A DNA stretch of 64,000 bases from Novosphingobium mathurense (GTDB taxonomy: Bacteria > Pseudomonadota > Alphaproteobacteria > Sphingomonadales > Sphingomonadaceae). Below are positions 1 to 9,253 of this stretch, one piece after another. Made by a program: the position numbers and the translations under genes. Numbering within the stretch: position 1 is the first letter of the stretch; each line of letters starts with the position of its first letter. A model generated the notes under the pieces. That model searched no databases and was not told the origin of the DNA. It worked only from the letters and a program-made list of their open reading frames with translations. The DNA is taken from NCBI RefSeq assembly GCF_900168325.1, contig NZ_FVZE01000004.1:62001-126000 (forward strand), written 5' to 3'.

Positions 1-762
1 ATTGCCGCATCCTTGCCTGAAGTGGCGCAAGCGAACGCCCTGCATGGGGTAGCGAAGTTGATGGACTATCAGGACGGTTCCTATGCTTCGCTTTATCTCG
101 ATCGTCTGGAACGGATCAGTGCGCTGGACGCCGCACCGTTTGAGCTGACTGCGGAGGCCGCACGCCATCTTGCGCTCTGGATGAGCTATGAGGACACGAT
201 CCGGGTCGCCGACCTGAAGACCCGTGGTAGCCGGCTTGACCGTGTGCGCGGCGAAGTGAAGGCACAGGACGATCAGTTGCTGTCCATCACGGAATTCATG
301 CACCCACGCTTGCAGGAAGTCTGCGAAACGCTGCCTGAGGGCATTGGTCGGAGAATTCTTGGAAGCAAGGTGCTTTCTGGTTTCCTCGGGCGTTTCTTTA
401 CCGAAGGGCGCCATGTCGAGACGACAAGCCTGCGCTGGTTCCTCGCACTGCGTCTGGTGGCCGCGATGCGCAAGTGGCGTCCGCGTTCATTACGCTATTA
501 CGAAGAGCAGGTGCGGATCGAGCGATGGCTCGGTTTGATCGGCAGCGAGGCACAAAGAGATTGCGCCGTCGCGTTGGAACTCGTGCGTTGCCAGCGTCTG
601 ATCAAGGGCTACGGCGAGACATTCGAGCGCGGTCTGCGCAATTATGAGCGCATCATCGCCGAGCACCGTCACCAGCCTCGCGACGCTGCGGAGATCCGCC
701 GACTTCGCGATCTGGCACTGGCCGATGACAAGTCGTCCTCGCTGATGGAGTCGATTGGCTAG
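1..762 (+). CDS. Indolepyruvate oxidoreductase beta-subunit family protein, C-terminal part (DUF6537), cut by window edge
   Basis: The frame is open to base 1, so only the last 253 codons are visible. The fragment matches, from memory of the family, the helical C-terminal DUF6537 region of the sphingomonad/actinobacterial indolepyruvate oxidoreductase beta-subunit family. Recognisable stretches are MDYQDGSYASLYLDRL near the start, WMSYEDTIRVADLKTR and ITEFMHPRLQEV in the middle, and CQRLIKGYGETFERGL near the end. The full-length family decarboxylates aryl pyruvates (indolepyruvate, phenylpyruvate) to arylacetyl-CoA using thiamine diphosphate and ferredoxin. The catalytic part lies upstream of the window. 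The TTG at 13 is not a credible start because the frame continues upstream. Its theme fits the aromatic-amine operon further along, but the two loci are 8 kb apart and a link is only inference. Confidence 0.8.
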   Translation: MAASLPEVAQANALHGVAKLMDYQDGSYASLYLDRLERISALDAAPFELTAEAARHLALWMSYEDTIRVADLKTRGSRLDRVRGEVKAQDDQLLSITEFMHPRLQEVCETLPEGIGRRILGSKVLSGFLGRFFTEGRHVETTSLRWFLALRLVAAMRKWRPRSLRYYEEQVRIERWLGLIGSEAQRDCAVALELVRCQRLIKGYGETFERGLRNYERIIAEHRHQPRDAAEIRRLRDLALADDKSSSLMESIG

Positions 763-994
763 GAGAAGGCAAGCCTCCGGGCATTTCCGGGCCGGATCTG
801 CGCGACTTCGGGAAGAAGTGCCACCTGTCGCTGGAGCAGACTGGCCGTATGGCAGATTTGCATCGCCTGCATGTTGTTGCGAGGGAGGCAGGCCTACATC
901 TTCAGAGCAGTTGACCTCGAGCACGGGCTACTTACATCTCCCTGCGGCGGTTTGCCGCCGGAGAGGATCAGGAAGGCTTGAAGGAGGCAATTGA
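763..994. other. Gene-free stretch with decayed coding look and one hairpin
   Basis: No intact gene is recognised. One plus frame from about 763 to 910 has coding-like codon use (it reads DLRDFGKKCHLSLEQTGRM) but stops early and matches nothing I recognise. A perfect 6-bp stem with a 4-base loop (CGGCGG/CCGCCG) lies at 945-960, without a T-run. The stretch looks like the remains of deleted genes behind the oxidoreductase subunit. Confidence 0.4.
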
Positions 995-1209
995 ATGTCC
1001 CTCACCCGTGCGCAACATCCTTTTGAATTTACACCACGGCCTCAACCAGAACCTGAAGTGAAGCAGGCGATCCTGGCTTCCTGGGCGACCAGGTCATCCA
1101 TGTGGAACGGATCCCCGAACAGGGGACAGGGGTCCGGTTCGAAGCCCAACGCATGAAATTTGGTGTCTGGGTCACGCCAGTCGCTCTTGCCTTGCGTAAT
1201 GCCCGGTAA
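995..1209 (+). pseudogene. Frameshifted or internally deleted gene remnant
   Basis: ATG 995 has a strong ribosome-binding site (AAGGAGG, about 7 bases upstream). The first frame starts MSLTRAQHPFEFTPRPQPEP and ends at a TGA at 1154-1156. From about 1070 the coding signal jumps to another frame, which reads GDQVIHVERIPEQGTGVRFE and ends ALALRNAR at the TAA at 1207-1209. A good start joined to a coding-like tail in another frame indicates an internal deletion or frameshift that left only the two ends of a gene. The N-terminal proline-rich segment loosely recalls sphingomonad MBL-fold metallohydrolases, but I cannot assign a family with confidence. Confidence 0.4.
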
Positions 1210-1308
1210 GGCGCCTTAGAGCTCAGGATAAATCGCTCGTCGCCTCAAACCCTGGAAGCATTTCGGGGAGTTTGACTGTCTTGACATGCGCGTGGGCGTA
1301 ACGGGAAG

Positions 1309-1791
1309 ATGGCGAGCATGAGATCCCGCAATCGATCCGGAAACATCGGCGCATTTCTGGGGGCAAACGCCTGGTCGGTCGCCGTTCTGGTCATGCTGAC
1401 GGCTTGTGGATCCGCAGAAGAAGCTCGACAGCCTGACGCTAAGCCGACCGGCTACACCATCCTTAAGGCCGATCTCTATGCGGCAAGCCCGGCGGACATT
1501 TGCCGAGCCAGGGATGCTGCATTCCTCAATGCCCTTGTCCAACGCGTAAGCGCGGCGCTTCCACCCGGCACTTCATCGTTCGACTTCGTCGAATTTCGTG
1601 CTGACGTTCCGGCCAATGGGAAGGCGGCGTCGGCGCTGCTGCGCTTTCGGACGAATGGGACTGATGGCGCTGCAGTCACGATGTATGCGGTCGCACCTTT
1701 CGATCCGCAGACCTGCGCGGTCGGCCCATTTTCGGGAGGTGTCGGTCAAGGTCCCGACGATCCGGGAGCGAGCGTAACGTTCAGGGAATAG
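1309..1791 (+). CDS. Hypothetical lipoprotein
   Basis: This is a 160-residue protein of no recognised family. The N-terminus has a basic stretch (RSRNRSG), a hydrophobic segment and a lipobox LTAC with the acceptor cysteine at residue 33. It is therefore predicted to be a lipid-anchored periplasmic or outer-membrane protein. The mature part is alanine- and proline-rich, with two further cysteines (in ADICRARD and PQTCAVG) that could pair. ATG 1318, three codons in, is an equally plausible start because neither has a clear ribosome-binding site. It stands alone between decayed DNA and the convergent tag gene. Confidence 0.6.
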   Translation: MASMRSRNRSGNIGAFLGANAWSVAVLVMLTACGSAEEARQPDAKPTGYTILKADLYAASPADICRARDAAFLNALVQRVSAALPPGTSSFDFVEFRADVPANGKAASALLRFRTNGTDGAAVTMYAVAPFDPQTCAVGPFSGGVGQGPDDPGASVTFRE

Positions 1792-1856
1792 GGCAGGTGA
1801 GCCGCCGAACGGGCTCCGGTGGATAGCATGGTGATACCCGGAGCGTGCCATGCCCG

Positions 1857-2408
1857 TCAGGCACGTCGGAAGCAGCCGGGTTCGTGATCGTCGACCATCC
1901 CTACGGCTTGCATGAAGGCATAGGCAATCGTCGGTCCGACGAACTTGAAGCCTTCGGCCTTGAGCGCCTTGGACAGCGCTGCGGAGGCCTGGGTGCTGGC
2001 GGGGATGTTCGTGCCGTCGTTGACCTGCGTCTCTCCGTCTACGAACGACCAGACGAATTGCGAGAAGTCGCGGCCTTCCTCGTTCATGCGCAGGTACGCT
2101 CTGGCATTGCCGATGGTGGCTTCGATCTTGGCGCGCGCGCGGATTATGCCTTCGTCCTGCATCAGGGCTTCGATCTTGTCCGTGTCGTAAACTGCGATCG
2201 TCTCGGGATCGAAGCCGTCGAAGGCCCGGCGAAAGCCGTCGCGCCGGTGCAGGATCGTTCGCCAGGAGAGCCCGGCCTGAAAACCCTCAAGGACAAGCAT
2301 TTCCCAAAGGAGGCGAGGGTCGCGGACCGGGATGCCCCATTCGGCATCGTGATACTCGGCCATTACGGGATCGCCTTGCGCCCAGGCGCAGCGGGACACG
2401 GAGGTCAA
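1857..2408 (-). CDS. tag: DNA-3-methyladenine glycosylase I (Tag)
   Basis: This base-excision repair enzyme removes 3-methyladenine from alkylated DNA. The protein (183 aa from the proposed start) aligns along its length with E. coli Tag: RCAWAQGDP, YHDAEWGIPV, EGFQAGLSW with the active-site region Glu/Trp, GIIRARAKIEATIGNARAY, FVWSFV, ALSKALKAEGFKFVGPT and VDDHEPGCF. The family's zinc site (Cys near residue 6, His of YHD, and His and Cys of the terminal HEPGC) is intact. I place the start at TTG 2408 because AGAGG lies at proper spacing before it and the length then equals the family norm. The open frame runs further upstream, to 2555, with atypical sequence. GTG 2399 is an alternative. Confidence 0.9.
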   Translation of the reverse strand: MTSVSRCAWAQGDPVMAEYHDAEWGIPVRDPRLLWEMLVLEGFQAGLSWRTILHRRDGFRRAFDGFDPETIAVYDTDKIEALMQDEGIIRARAKIEATIGNARAYLRMNEEGRDFSQFVWSFVDGETQVNDGTNIPASTQASAALSKALKAEGFKFVGPTIAYAFMQAVGMVDDHEPGCFRRA

Positions 2409-2678
2409 ACCGTCACCTCTTCCCTGTCCATACGCTTCCGCTTCATGCAACGCTCCAATGTCTGCAATGGTCCATGCAGGCAGCCTAGGCGATTCCCCGC
2501 TCGGCGGATAGGAGCCTCGACCTGCCGCTGTCTTTGCCGCGCCTGCACCAGCCACAGGCCAGCCATCGCATGAAACTGGCAGTCGAACGCACGGGCGGTT
2601 GACGCCGTGCCCGGGCGCTCACACGCGCCGTCCGGTCAAGGCGGCGCGGATCGACAACGCGCAATAAGCTACCTGTAG

Positions 2679-3737
<1,059 letters not shown>

Positions 3738-3846
3738 ATTGGGCCGATGGCAGGTGCCCAGAGGCGCCTTGCGTACGTTTGCGGCACAGGAGACCCGGTC
3801 GGGCCTTTAACCATTGGATATCCCGCGTGGTCTATAGGCTGGCATC

Positions 3847-5655
3847 ATGCGCTTATCGACCATCACAAACTGGGCATATGGAGCGACCGTTGCCCTCACG
3901 CTCGCATCGGGTGCGACCATGCTCATGGCATCGACCGCCCAGAAGCAGGAGCGCGATGCCGTGCAGCAGCGCTACGAACTCGATCATGCAACGTCGCTCG
4001 TCGCGGAAGATATCGGTGTCCTCAGTGGCCTTGCGCGGCAGTACGCGATCAGCGGCAGCCTGGCTGACCTCACTGCCTATCGGCACGAGCTCAAGGAACT
4101 GATGAAAGTCGAAGATCGCGCCCGGCACATTCGCGATGCCGGCGCGAGCAGCGCGGAGCTGTATGATCTGCAACAGGTGTTCCGGCAGGCCGACGCTCTG
4201 CTGGACGAACAGGATGCCGCCATCAAGGTGCGCGGCCAAGGCGACCGCGGTCAGGCCATCGCCATCCTGTTCTCGCCTGAGTACGAGCGCGAGCTGGAGC
4301 GCATCCAGGCCGGCGTCGTCCGGTTCCAGAGCCGTATCGACCAGCGTACCGAGATGGCCATGCAGGAAGCCGTGCGCACCTCGCGGCTCTGGCGAACCAC
4401 ATCGGAAGTCATGCTGGGTATAACCGGCCTGCTGTTTCTGTGCGTTCTCTATTTCATATTCCGTCGCCGCGTGCTCCATCCGGTCGTGAAACTCAGCGAC
4501 GTCGTGACGCGGCTGGCGGCGCAGGACTATGCCGTCGAACCGCCGGTCTACGACCAGATCGACGAGATCGGCGACATGGCGCAGGCCCTGCGGATCTTTC
4601 GCGAGAACGGTATTGAGCGGCAACGGCTCGAACAGGAGCGCGATGCCGACCGCAGCGTACGCGACCTGCTCTCGCGCATGACGCAGCGCATGCAGAACTG
4701 TGACACGATCGACGACCTTCGCGGCATCGTCGAACGCTTCATTCCCAGCATTGTCCCATCGGCCGCGGGGAGCCTGTTCCTGCTCGATTGCGAACGGGAC
4801 GCGATGGTCGAATTCTGCTCGTGGTCCGAGCCGCAGCAGTCACGTTCGAGCTTCCCGGTCAGCGCGTGTTGGGCCCTGCGGCGCGGCGGCCTGCACAAGG
4901 CGGCGGGCAATGTGATCGATGTGCCCTGCGATCACCTCGAGCTGACGGGCAAGGGCGTAGCAGACACGATCTGCCTTCCACTCGTCGCGCGGCGCGGAAC
5001 GCTGGGCCTGCTTTATTTCGAATTCGCTGTCGGAGGTGCCTCCGCAACCGTCTCGGATGTGTACCTGAACATCCTGGCCGAAAACGTCGGACTGGCCCTC
5101 GACAACCTGCGGCTGCGCGATGCTCTGCAGGATATGGCCATGGCCGATCCGCTGACTAGCCTCTCGAACCGCCGCAAGCTCGAGGTCGCCCTTGAAAGCC
5201 ACGTGGCAGAGGCCCGGCCTGACCTGTCGATCAGCTGCGCCATGATCGACATCGATCACTTCAAGCGCTTCAACGATGAATATGGCCACGATGCGGGCGA
5301 TGCGGTCTTGCGCGCGGTCGGGAAGGCTCTGAAGGACGCTGTCCGGTCCGATGACCACGTGTTCCGCTATGGAGGGGAGGAGTTCCTGTTGCTCATGCCC
5401 GGCCTCGGCCCAGAAGAAGCCGCACGGCGGGTCGAAGGCATCAGGGCATCGATCGCTGCACTGCGACTGCGTCATGCCGACAGGATTCTCGGAGAGGTCC
5501 ATGTATCGGCCGGGGTTGCCTGCGCGCCGGCGCATTGCGATCGCGACGGCTTGGTGCATGCCGCCGATGCGGCCTTGTACGAGGCCAAGCGAAACGGTCG
5601 CAACCGGGTGGCGATAGCTCCGCTGAAGGAGTTGGAGGGCAGGGCCGCCGGCTAG
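3847..5655 (+). CDS. Membrane diguanylate cyclase with HAMP, GAF and GGDEF domains
   Basis: The predicted inner-membrane protein (602 aa) makes the second messenger c-di-GMP. Transmembrane segments lie at about residues 8-30 and 187-207 and enclose a helical periplasmic sensor of about 155 residues. HAMP follows (about 208-260, ending in a coiled coil), then a GAF-like domain (about 285-425), then GGDEF (about 435-595). The active-site motif GGEEF is at 509-513. The inhibitory I-site RSDD (500-503) sits exactly five residues before it, so product feedback inhibition is expected. There is no EAL domain. The sensor's ligand cannot be told from sequence. Confidence 0.9.
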   Translation: MRLSTITNWAYGATVALTLASGATMLMASTAQKQERDAVQQRYELDHATSLVAEDIGVLSGLARQYAISGSLADLTAYRHELKELMKVEDRARHIRDAGASSAELYDLQQVFRQADALLDEQDAAIKVRGQGDRGQAIAILFSPEYERELERIQAGVVRFQSRIDQRTEMAMQEAVRTSRLWRTTSEVMLGITGLLFLCVLYFIFRRRVLHPVVKLSDVVTRLAAQDYAVEPPVYDQIDEIGDMAQALRIFRENGIERQRLEQERDADRSVRDLLSRMTQRMQNCDTIDDLRGIVERFIPSIVPSAAGSLFLLDCERDAMVEFCSWSEPQQSRSSFPVSACWALRRGGLHKAAGNVIDVPCDHLELTGKGVADTICLPLVARRGTLGLLYFEFAVGGASATVSDVYLNILAENVGLALDNLRLRDALQDMAMADPLTSLSNRRKLEVALESHVAEARPDLSISCAMIDIDHFKRFNDEYGHDAGDAVLRAVGKALKDAVRSDDHVFRYGGEEFLLLMPGLGPEEAARRVEGIRASIAALRLRHADRILGEVHVSAGVACAPAHCDRDGLVHAADAALYEAKRNGRNRVAIAPLKELEGRAAG

Positions 5656-5792
5656 GCGCGCCATCCCGCTGCTGGCGCGGCACCGGTGCGAGCAGGACAT
5701 TCGAAAAACCTGAACAAATAGGCTGGTTTTATCCGAATTCTCCTGGGGGAAGGGCATCGGCATAGATGCTGCGACCCACTGGAGTTGCCCCC

Positions 5793-5993
5793 ATGAGCAA
5801 GTTTTTCGAACCCATCGGTATGTGCGCCAGGCAGTTCGCGAACATCGCCGAGCCTGCCATCATCGCATTCAGTGTCGCGGGATTGACCGGCGGCACGCTG
5901 GCTACGCTGGGCATCCTTGCCGAACATGCCCGTGGGCGGGGTTCGGCAAGGACACTTGCAGCGGATGATGTCACTTGCGGTGGAGAGGCGTGA
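5793..5993 (+). CDS. Small single-pass membrane protein, hypothetical
   Basis: The 66-residue product MSKFFEPIGMCARQF... has one hydrophobic segment (about residues 18-42, AIIAFSVAGLTGGTLATLGI) and a polar C-terminal tail. ATG 5793 is preceded by GGAG at 7 bases, which is why I prefer it to the upstream ATG at 5766. No family is recognised. Its stop codon abuts the stop of the convergent PhnA-domain gene. Coding status rests on the ribosome-binding site and membrane segment only. Confidence 0.45.
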   Translation: MSKFFEPIGMCARQFANIAEPAIIAFSVAGLTGGTLATLGILAEHARGRGSARTLAADDVTCGGEA

Positions 5994-6302
5994 TCAGCGC
6001 TTGCGCACGAATTCAGCCCGCAGCACCAGGCCCTTGATCCCCGGATACTTGCAGTCGATCTCCTGGGCATCGCCGGTGAGCCGGATCGAGGGGATCAGCG
6101 TTCCGCGCTTGAGCGTCTGGCCGGCCCCTTTCACGTCCAGGTCCTTGATCAGCGTCACGGCGTCGCCATCGGCCAGCAGGTTGCCGACTGCATCGCGCAC
6201 TTCCACGGTGTCTTCCGCCGCACGCTTGGCCGCCAGTTCCGAAGCGGGCAGCCATTCGCCGCTGTCCTCGTCGTAGATGTAGTCCTCTGAGTCGCCCGAC
6301 AT
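5994..6302 (-). CDS. PhnA-domain (YjdM-like) protein without zinc ribbon
   Basis: The 102-residue protein ends in a clear PhnA/YjdM C-terminal domain: VRDAVGNLLADGDAVTLIKD, LDVKGAGQTLKRGT, and the terminal DCKYPGIKGLVLRAEFVRK. In E. coli YjdM this domain follows an N-terminal zinc ribbon. Here the first 30 residues (YIYDEDSGEWLPASEL) have no cysteines, so the ribbon is lost. The family name comes from alkylphosphonate utilisation, but its biochemical role is unsettled and no phn genes are nearby. ATG 6302 has GGAG at 8 bases, so the longer open frame reaching 6551 is not needed. Confidence 0.85.
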   Translation of the reverse strand: MSGDSEDYIYDEDSGEWLPASELAAKRAAEDTVEVRDAVGNLLADGDAVTLIKDLDVKGAGQTLKRGTLIPSIRLTGDAQEIDCKYPGIKGLVLRAEFVRKR

Positions 6303-6504
6303 GTCTTGATCTCCAGTTTGTTCAGCCCTTGGCAGAGAGGCGGGCATTTGGCGAGGGCAGCGGGCATATTTCGTATCGATGTGCAGGTCGCGTCGTACTG
6401 CGTCGTGAGCGAATTCGTGGTAAAGTTGGTTCCGCGCTTTCGTCGATCTGCCCACTTTGGCCCGGCGAAGGCCCGCGGGGGATCTGACCGGAAAGGAGAC
6501 TCCC

Positions 6505-6972
6505 ATGCCACAGATCGACAAGGAGCGCGTCGTCGCCCTCCTCAACAGCATTCTTGAGCAGGAATTGGCAGGCGTCGTTCGCTATACGCACTATTCGTTC
6601 CTCGTCTTCGGTTTTGGCCGCATCCCGATCGTTTCGTGGTTGCGCAGTCAGGCCGACGAGTCCCTGCTGCATGCTCAGGAAGCAGGCGAAATGGTGACCC
6701 TTCTGGGAAGTCATCCTTCGCTGCGGATCGGGCCGTTGCTGGAGAGCCACGAACACGACATCGGCGCGATCCTGCGCGAATCCCTCGCCGCGGAAGGTGA
6801 GGCGCTGAAGCTTTATCGGCAATTGCTGGGGGCGGTGGATGGAAAGTCCGTTACGCTGGAAGAATATGCGCGCAAGATGATCTACGCCGAGGAAGTCCAC
6901 GCCAGCGAAGTGGACAAGATGCTGCGCAAACCCGGCGATATCGATGCATTCGCGGAGGAAGAGATCGCTTAG
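6505..6972 (+). CDS. Bacterioferritin-like ferritin-family protein
   Basis: This 155-residue four-helix ferritin-like protein presumably stores or detoxifies iron in the cytoplasm. Candidate di-iron ligands are Glu20 (LEQELAGVVRY), Glu52 and His56 (DESLLHAQ), and the Glu/His pair in YAEEVHASE. The Met that binds haem in E. coli Bfr (DEMKHAD) is not found at the matching place (DESLLHA), so haem binding is doubtful. ATG 6505 has AGGAG at 7 bases and is preferred over ATG 6457. It belongs to the ESLxHA variant of the family, which differs in spacing from classical Bfr. It diverges from the PhnA-domain gene. Confidence 0.85.
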   Translation: MPQIDKERVVALLNSILEQELAGVVRYTHYSFLVFGFGRIPIVSWLRSQADESLLHAQEAGEMVTLLGSHPSLRIGPLLESHEHDIGAILRESLAAEGEALKLYRQLLGAVDGKSVTLEEYARKMIYAEEVHASEVDKMLRKPGDIDAFAEEEIA

Positions 6973-7012
6973 GTCCTTCATGCAATTGATGCGCCCCCGC
7001 GCACACTTGCTC

Positions 7013-7882
7013 CTAGCTTGCGGTGGATTTTTCGATCGCTCGGCGCGCGGTGCCGCCCTGCAGGGCCCAGCGCAGCAAGACCTGCGCGCCTTGGGCGCCG
7101 CTTCGCACCAAGAGCCGTTCCGGCCCCTGAAGTGCAAGGTGGTGCATGCGGGCCGCCCAGCCGGGAAGCAGGTCGATTGCCGCCTTGCTGCTGACGGTGC
7201 GAAACAGCCGGGGAGCGAGCCGGGACGGGCGGGGAGACAGAAGTGCACGGGCCACTTCGCGCGTTCGCAAGTCGAAACGCATTTGCGGGCGCATATCCTC
7301 GTAATAAAGCTCGCACTGGTTAAGGCTGACCGGAACGGCGATCGCCCCCAGCCTGCGCGCAATCTCGGACATTTCCTGAAGGTATCTGTCCCGATCGGCG
7401 AAGGACAGGAAAGGGTCGCGATAGCGCACATAGGCGCGCAGGAAGCTGGTTGCCGAGGTGACATGAACCCAGGTCACCAATTCAGGGTCGCGCGCGCTAT
7501 AGGGCGTGCCGTCGGGCAGGTGTCCCCGGACGCAATCGTGGATGGCATTGATCCGTTCGATCAGCGCAATGGCGTGAGGAGTCGAGCCATATGTCGTTCC
7601 GGAAACGAACTGTGCCGTCCGACGTAACCGCCCCAAGGGATCCTCACGAAAATTGGAGTGATCCCAGACGCCTGCAAGCACCCGGGGGTGGAGCATCTGG
7701 AGCAGCAGCGCAGACAGGCCACCGATCATCATCGTCATGAAATCGCTGTGAACCCGCCATGTCACCGAGGATGGGCCGAAGAGCCCATGGTCTCCGGCTG
7801 CCCGCTCACTGTCGATCGCGCCCGAACCGGAACCGATAAGGGCATGGACTTGTCCGGTGATCGATCTGCGAATGCGGTCCAT
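7013..7882 (-). CDS. MpaB/DUF2236 (rubber-oxygenase-like) family protein
   Basis: The 289-residue protein belongs to the DUF2236 family, related to the fungal oxygenase MpaB and to latex-clearing protein Lcp, which are b-type haem or metal oxygenases. Family landmarks are FGPSSVTWRVHSDF, LLLQMLHPRVLAGVWDHSNF, FREDPLGRLRRTAQFV and PELVTWVHVTSATSFLRAY. The histidines in MLHPRV and WVHVT are candidate metal or haem ligands. The substrate is unknown. No signal peptide is seen. It is convergent with the bacterioferritin-like gene and divergent from the pentapeptide-repeat gene. Confidence 0.85.
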   Translation of the reverse strand: MDRIRRSITGQVHALIGSGSGAIDSERAAGDHGLFGPSSVTWRVHSDFMTMMIGGLSALLLQMLHPRVLAGVWDHSNFREDPLGRLRRTAQFVSGTTYGSTPHAIALIERINAIHDCVRGHLPDGTPYSARDPELVTWVHVTSATSFLRAYVRYRDPFLSFADRDRYLQEMSEIARRLGAIAVPVSLNQCELYYEDMRPQMRFDLRTREVARALLSPRPSRLAPRLFRTVSSKAAIDLLPGWAARMHHLALQGPERLLVRSGAQGAQVLLRWALQGGTARRAIEKSTAS

Positions 7883-8036
7883 GCCCCCAAGATAGGGGCG
7901 TGTGCCCCGGAATTTAAGCTGGGCGGGCCTGTTGCACTCTCTTCTGCGCTGCCACTTCGGACGGGGGATCGGTAAATCCGGTCAAAGATGGCGGGGCCTG
8001 CTGGCTCGCTACGCGCTCAGGGGCTAGGGTCTGCCC

Positions 8037-8723
8037 ATGGATGATCTGTTTTCCGATCGCGCCGTGCGCGACCAGACCTTGTCGCGACCCGATCTAGAGG
8101 CGATGCAGGGGACCGAGCAGGTCCTCATCGAATGCGAGCTTGAGGAAGTTGATCTTTCCGGGCTCGACCTTTCGCGATGGACGTTCGAGCGCTGCACCCT
8201 GCGCCATGCCGACGTTACAAGCGCCAATCTCGAAGGCACCGTCTGGCAAACGTGCCGCGGCGCCTTTGCCAATTTCCTCGCCAGTGACCTTAGTGATGCG
8301 CGGTTCGTCGCCTGCGATTTCAACAACGCGACCTTCAAGCGCGCGAACCTGCAGTCCGCGCGGTTCGAGCGTTGCAAGCTGACCGGTGCCGACCTGAGCG
8401 AATTGCGCGGTATCGATATCGCTTTCGAGGAAACCCTGCTCGTAAACGCGATCCTGACCGGGCATTCGTTTCGCAGAGCCAACCTCACACGGACCGATTT
8501 CTCGCAGGCGGATCTGCGCAAGTGCGATTTCCGGCAGGCGCACTTTGCCGAATGCAGCCTTCGTGAAGCGAGCATGGAGGGTGCGCGTTTCGACGGTGCC
8601 GATTTGCGCGGAGCCGATCTGGGCGGTGTGCGTCTGGTCGATGCCAGCCTGTTTCGCGGCGCGACGATATCGCGTGAGCAGGCAGGCCAGCTGTTGGGCG
8701 AGTTGGGCCTCAACGTTCGATAG
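8037..8723 (+). CDS. Pentapeptide-repeat protein, Qnr-like
   Basis: The 228-residue protein is built almost wholly of A(D/N)LxX pentapeptides, for example ADVTSANLEG, ADLSELRG, RRANLTRTDFSQADLRKCDF and GADLRGADLGGV, predicting a right-handed quadrilateral beta-helix. Length and architecture resemble the Qnr/MfpA proteins that mimic DNA and shield gyrase from quinolones. Two details support Qnr over a generic repeat protein. One is an interruption LRGIDIAFEETLL like the Qnr loop (LGIEIRHCRA). The other is a C-terminal helix ISREQAGQLLGELGLNV resembling the Qnr tail (NYQASLLMERLGIAV). Qnr activity itself is inferred. A hairpin follows at 8755-8791. Confidence 0.85.
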   Translation: MDDLFSDRAVRDQTLSRPDLEAMQGTEQVLIECELEEVDLSGLDLSRWTFERCTLRHADVTSANLEGTVWQTCRGAFANFLASDLSDARFVACDFNNATFKRANLQSARFERCKLTGADLSELRGIDIAFEETLLVNAILTGHSFRRANLTRTDFSQADLRKCDFRQAHFAECSLREASMEGARFDGADLRGADLGGVRLVDASLFRGATISREQAGQLLGELGLNVR

Positions 8724-8754
8724 GAATGCGCGCCCGGCGATTGCCGATAATGAA

Positions 8755-8791
8755 GCGGGTTCGAGAAGAAGGGACCCCTTCACGAACCCGC
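8755..8791 (+). terminator. Hairpin after the pentapeptide-repeat gene
   Basis: Outer arms GCGGGTTCG (8755-8763) and CGAACCCGC (8783-8791) are perfectly complementary, and the intervening AGAAGGGACCCCTT can extend the stem. There is no T-run, so it may be a weak terminator or an mRNA-stabilising stem. It begins 31 bases after the stop codon. Confidence 0.5.
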
Positions 8792-9253
8792 TCCACGTTC
8801 CCTGGAACACGCCAACCCATCGGCAGGCATGACCCAGGGAGGGTCACCTCGTCAAAACTGTGACTGCTGGCCCCCGCCAGACGGTCTTGCTCCCCCCAAT
8901 TTGCGAGCAAGATCGCTATCGATGCGATTATGAGTTCTTTTTGATGCGATGCAACAATTAAAATGGATTTCTATTAATATAGGAAAAAGTTGAAAAGTTG
9001 TTCAGGTTGTGAGCCGCATTAAATTGCGTGCTTCAATTCGAGAGCTTTCCAAAGTTAACCGCCTCCGTCATTCATAGGGTCCAGGGTATCGTCGATGCTA
9101 CGGAGAACGCCTGCAATCGGTGCGCGGATAGGCATAATTATAGAATAAATTCAGTAATATAATGGGTGCGTGGCCAGTTGTTCGAAGCGCGTTTGTACGC
9201 CCAGGATGCAAAGCGAAGGGGCTCGGTGCTTCAGCAGCGTCTCGAGGTCCGTT
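8792..9253. other. Intergenic region with AT-rich island, between convergent genes
   Basis: No gene is seen. Bases about 8925-9000 and 9130-9165 are conspicuously AT-rich (runs such as ATTTCTATTAATATAGG and AATAATTATAGAATAAATT, lightly paraphrased) against a GC-rich background. Both flanking genes end here, so the AT content does not mark their promoters. Confidence 0.5.

Noticed and set aside
755..994. 79-codon plus frame after the oxidoreductase gene
   Set aside because: Cys/Arg/Ser-rich, no ribosome-binding site, no resemblance to any protein.
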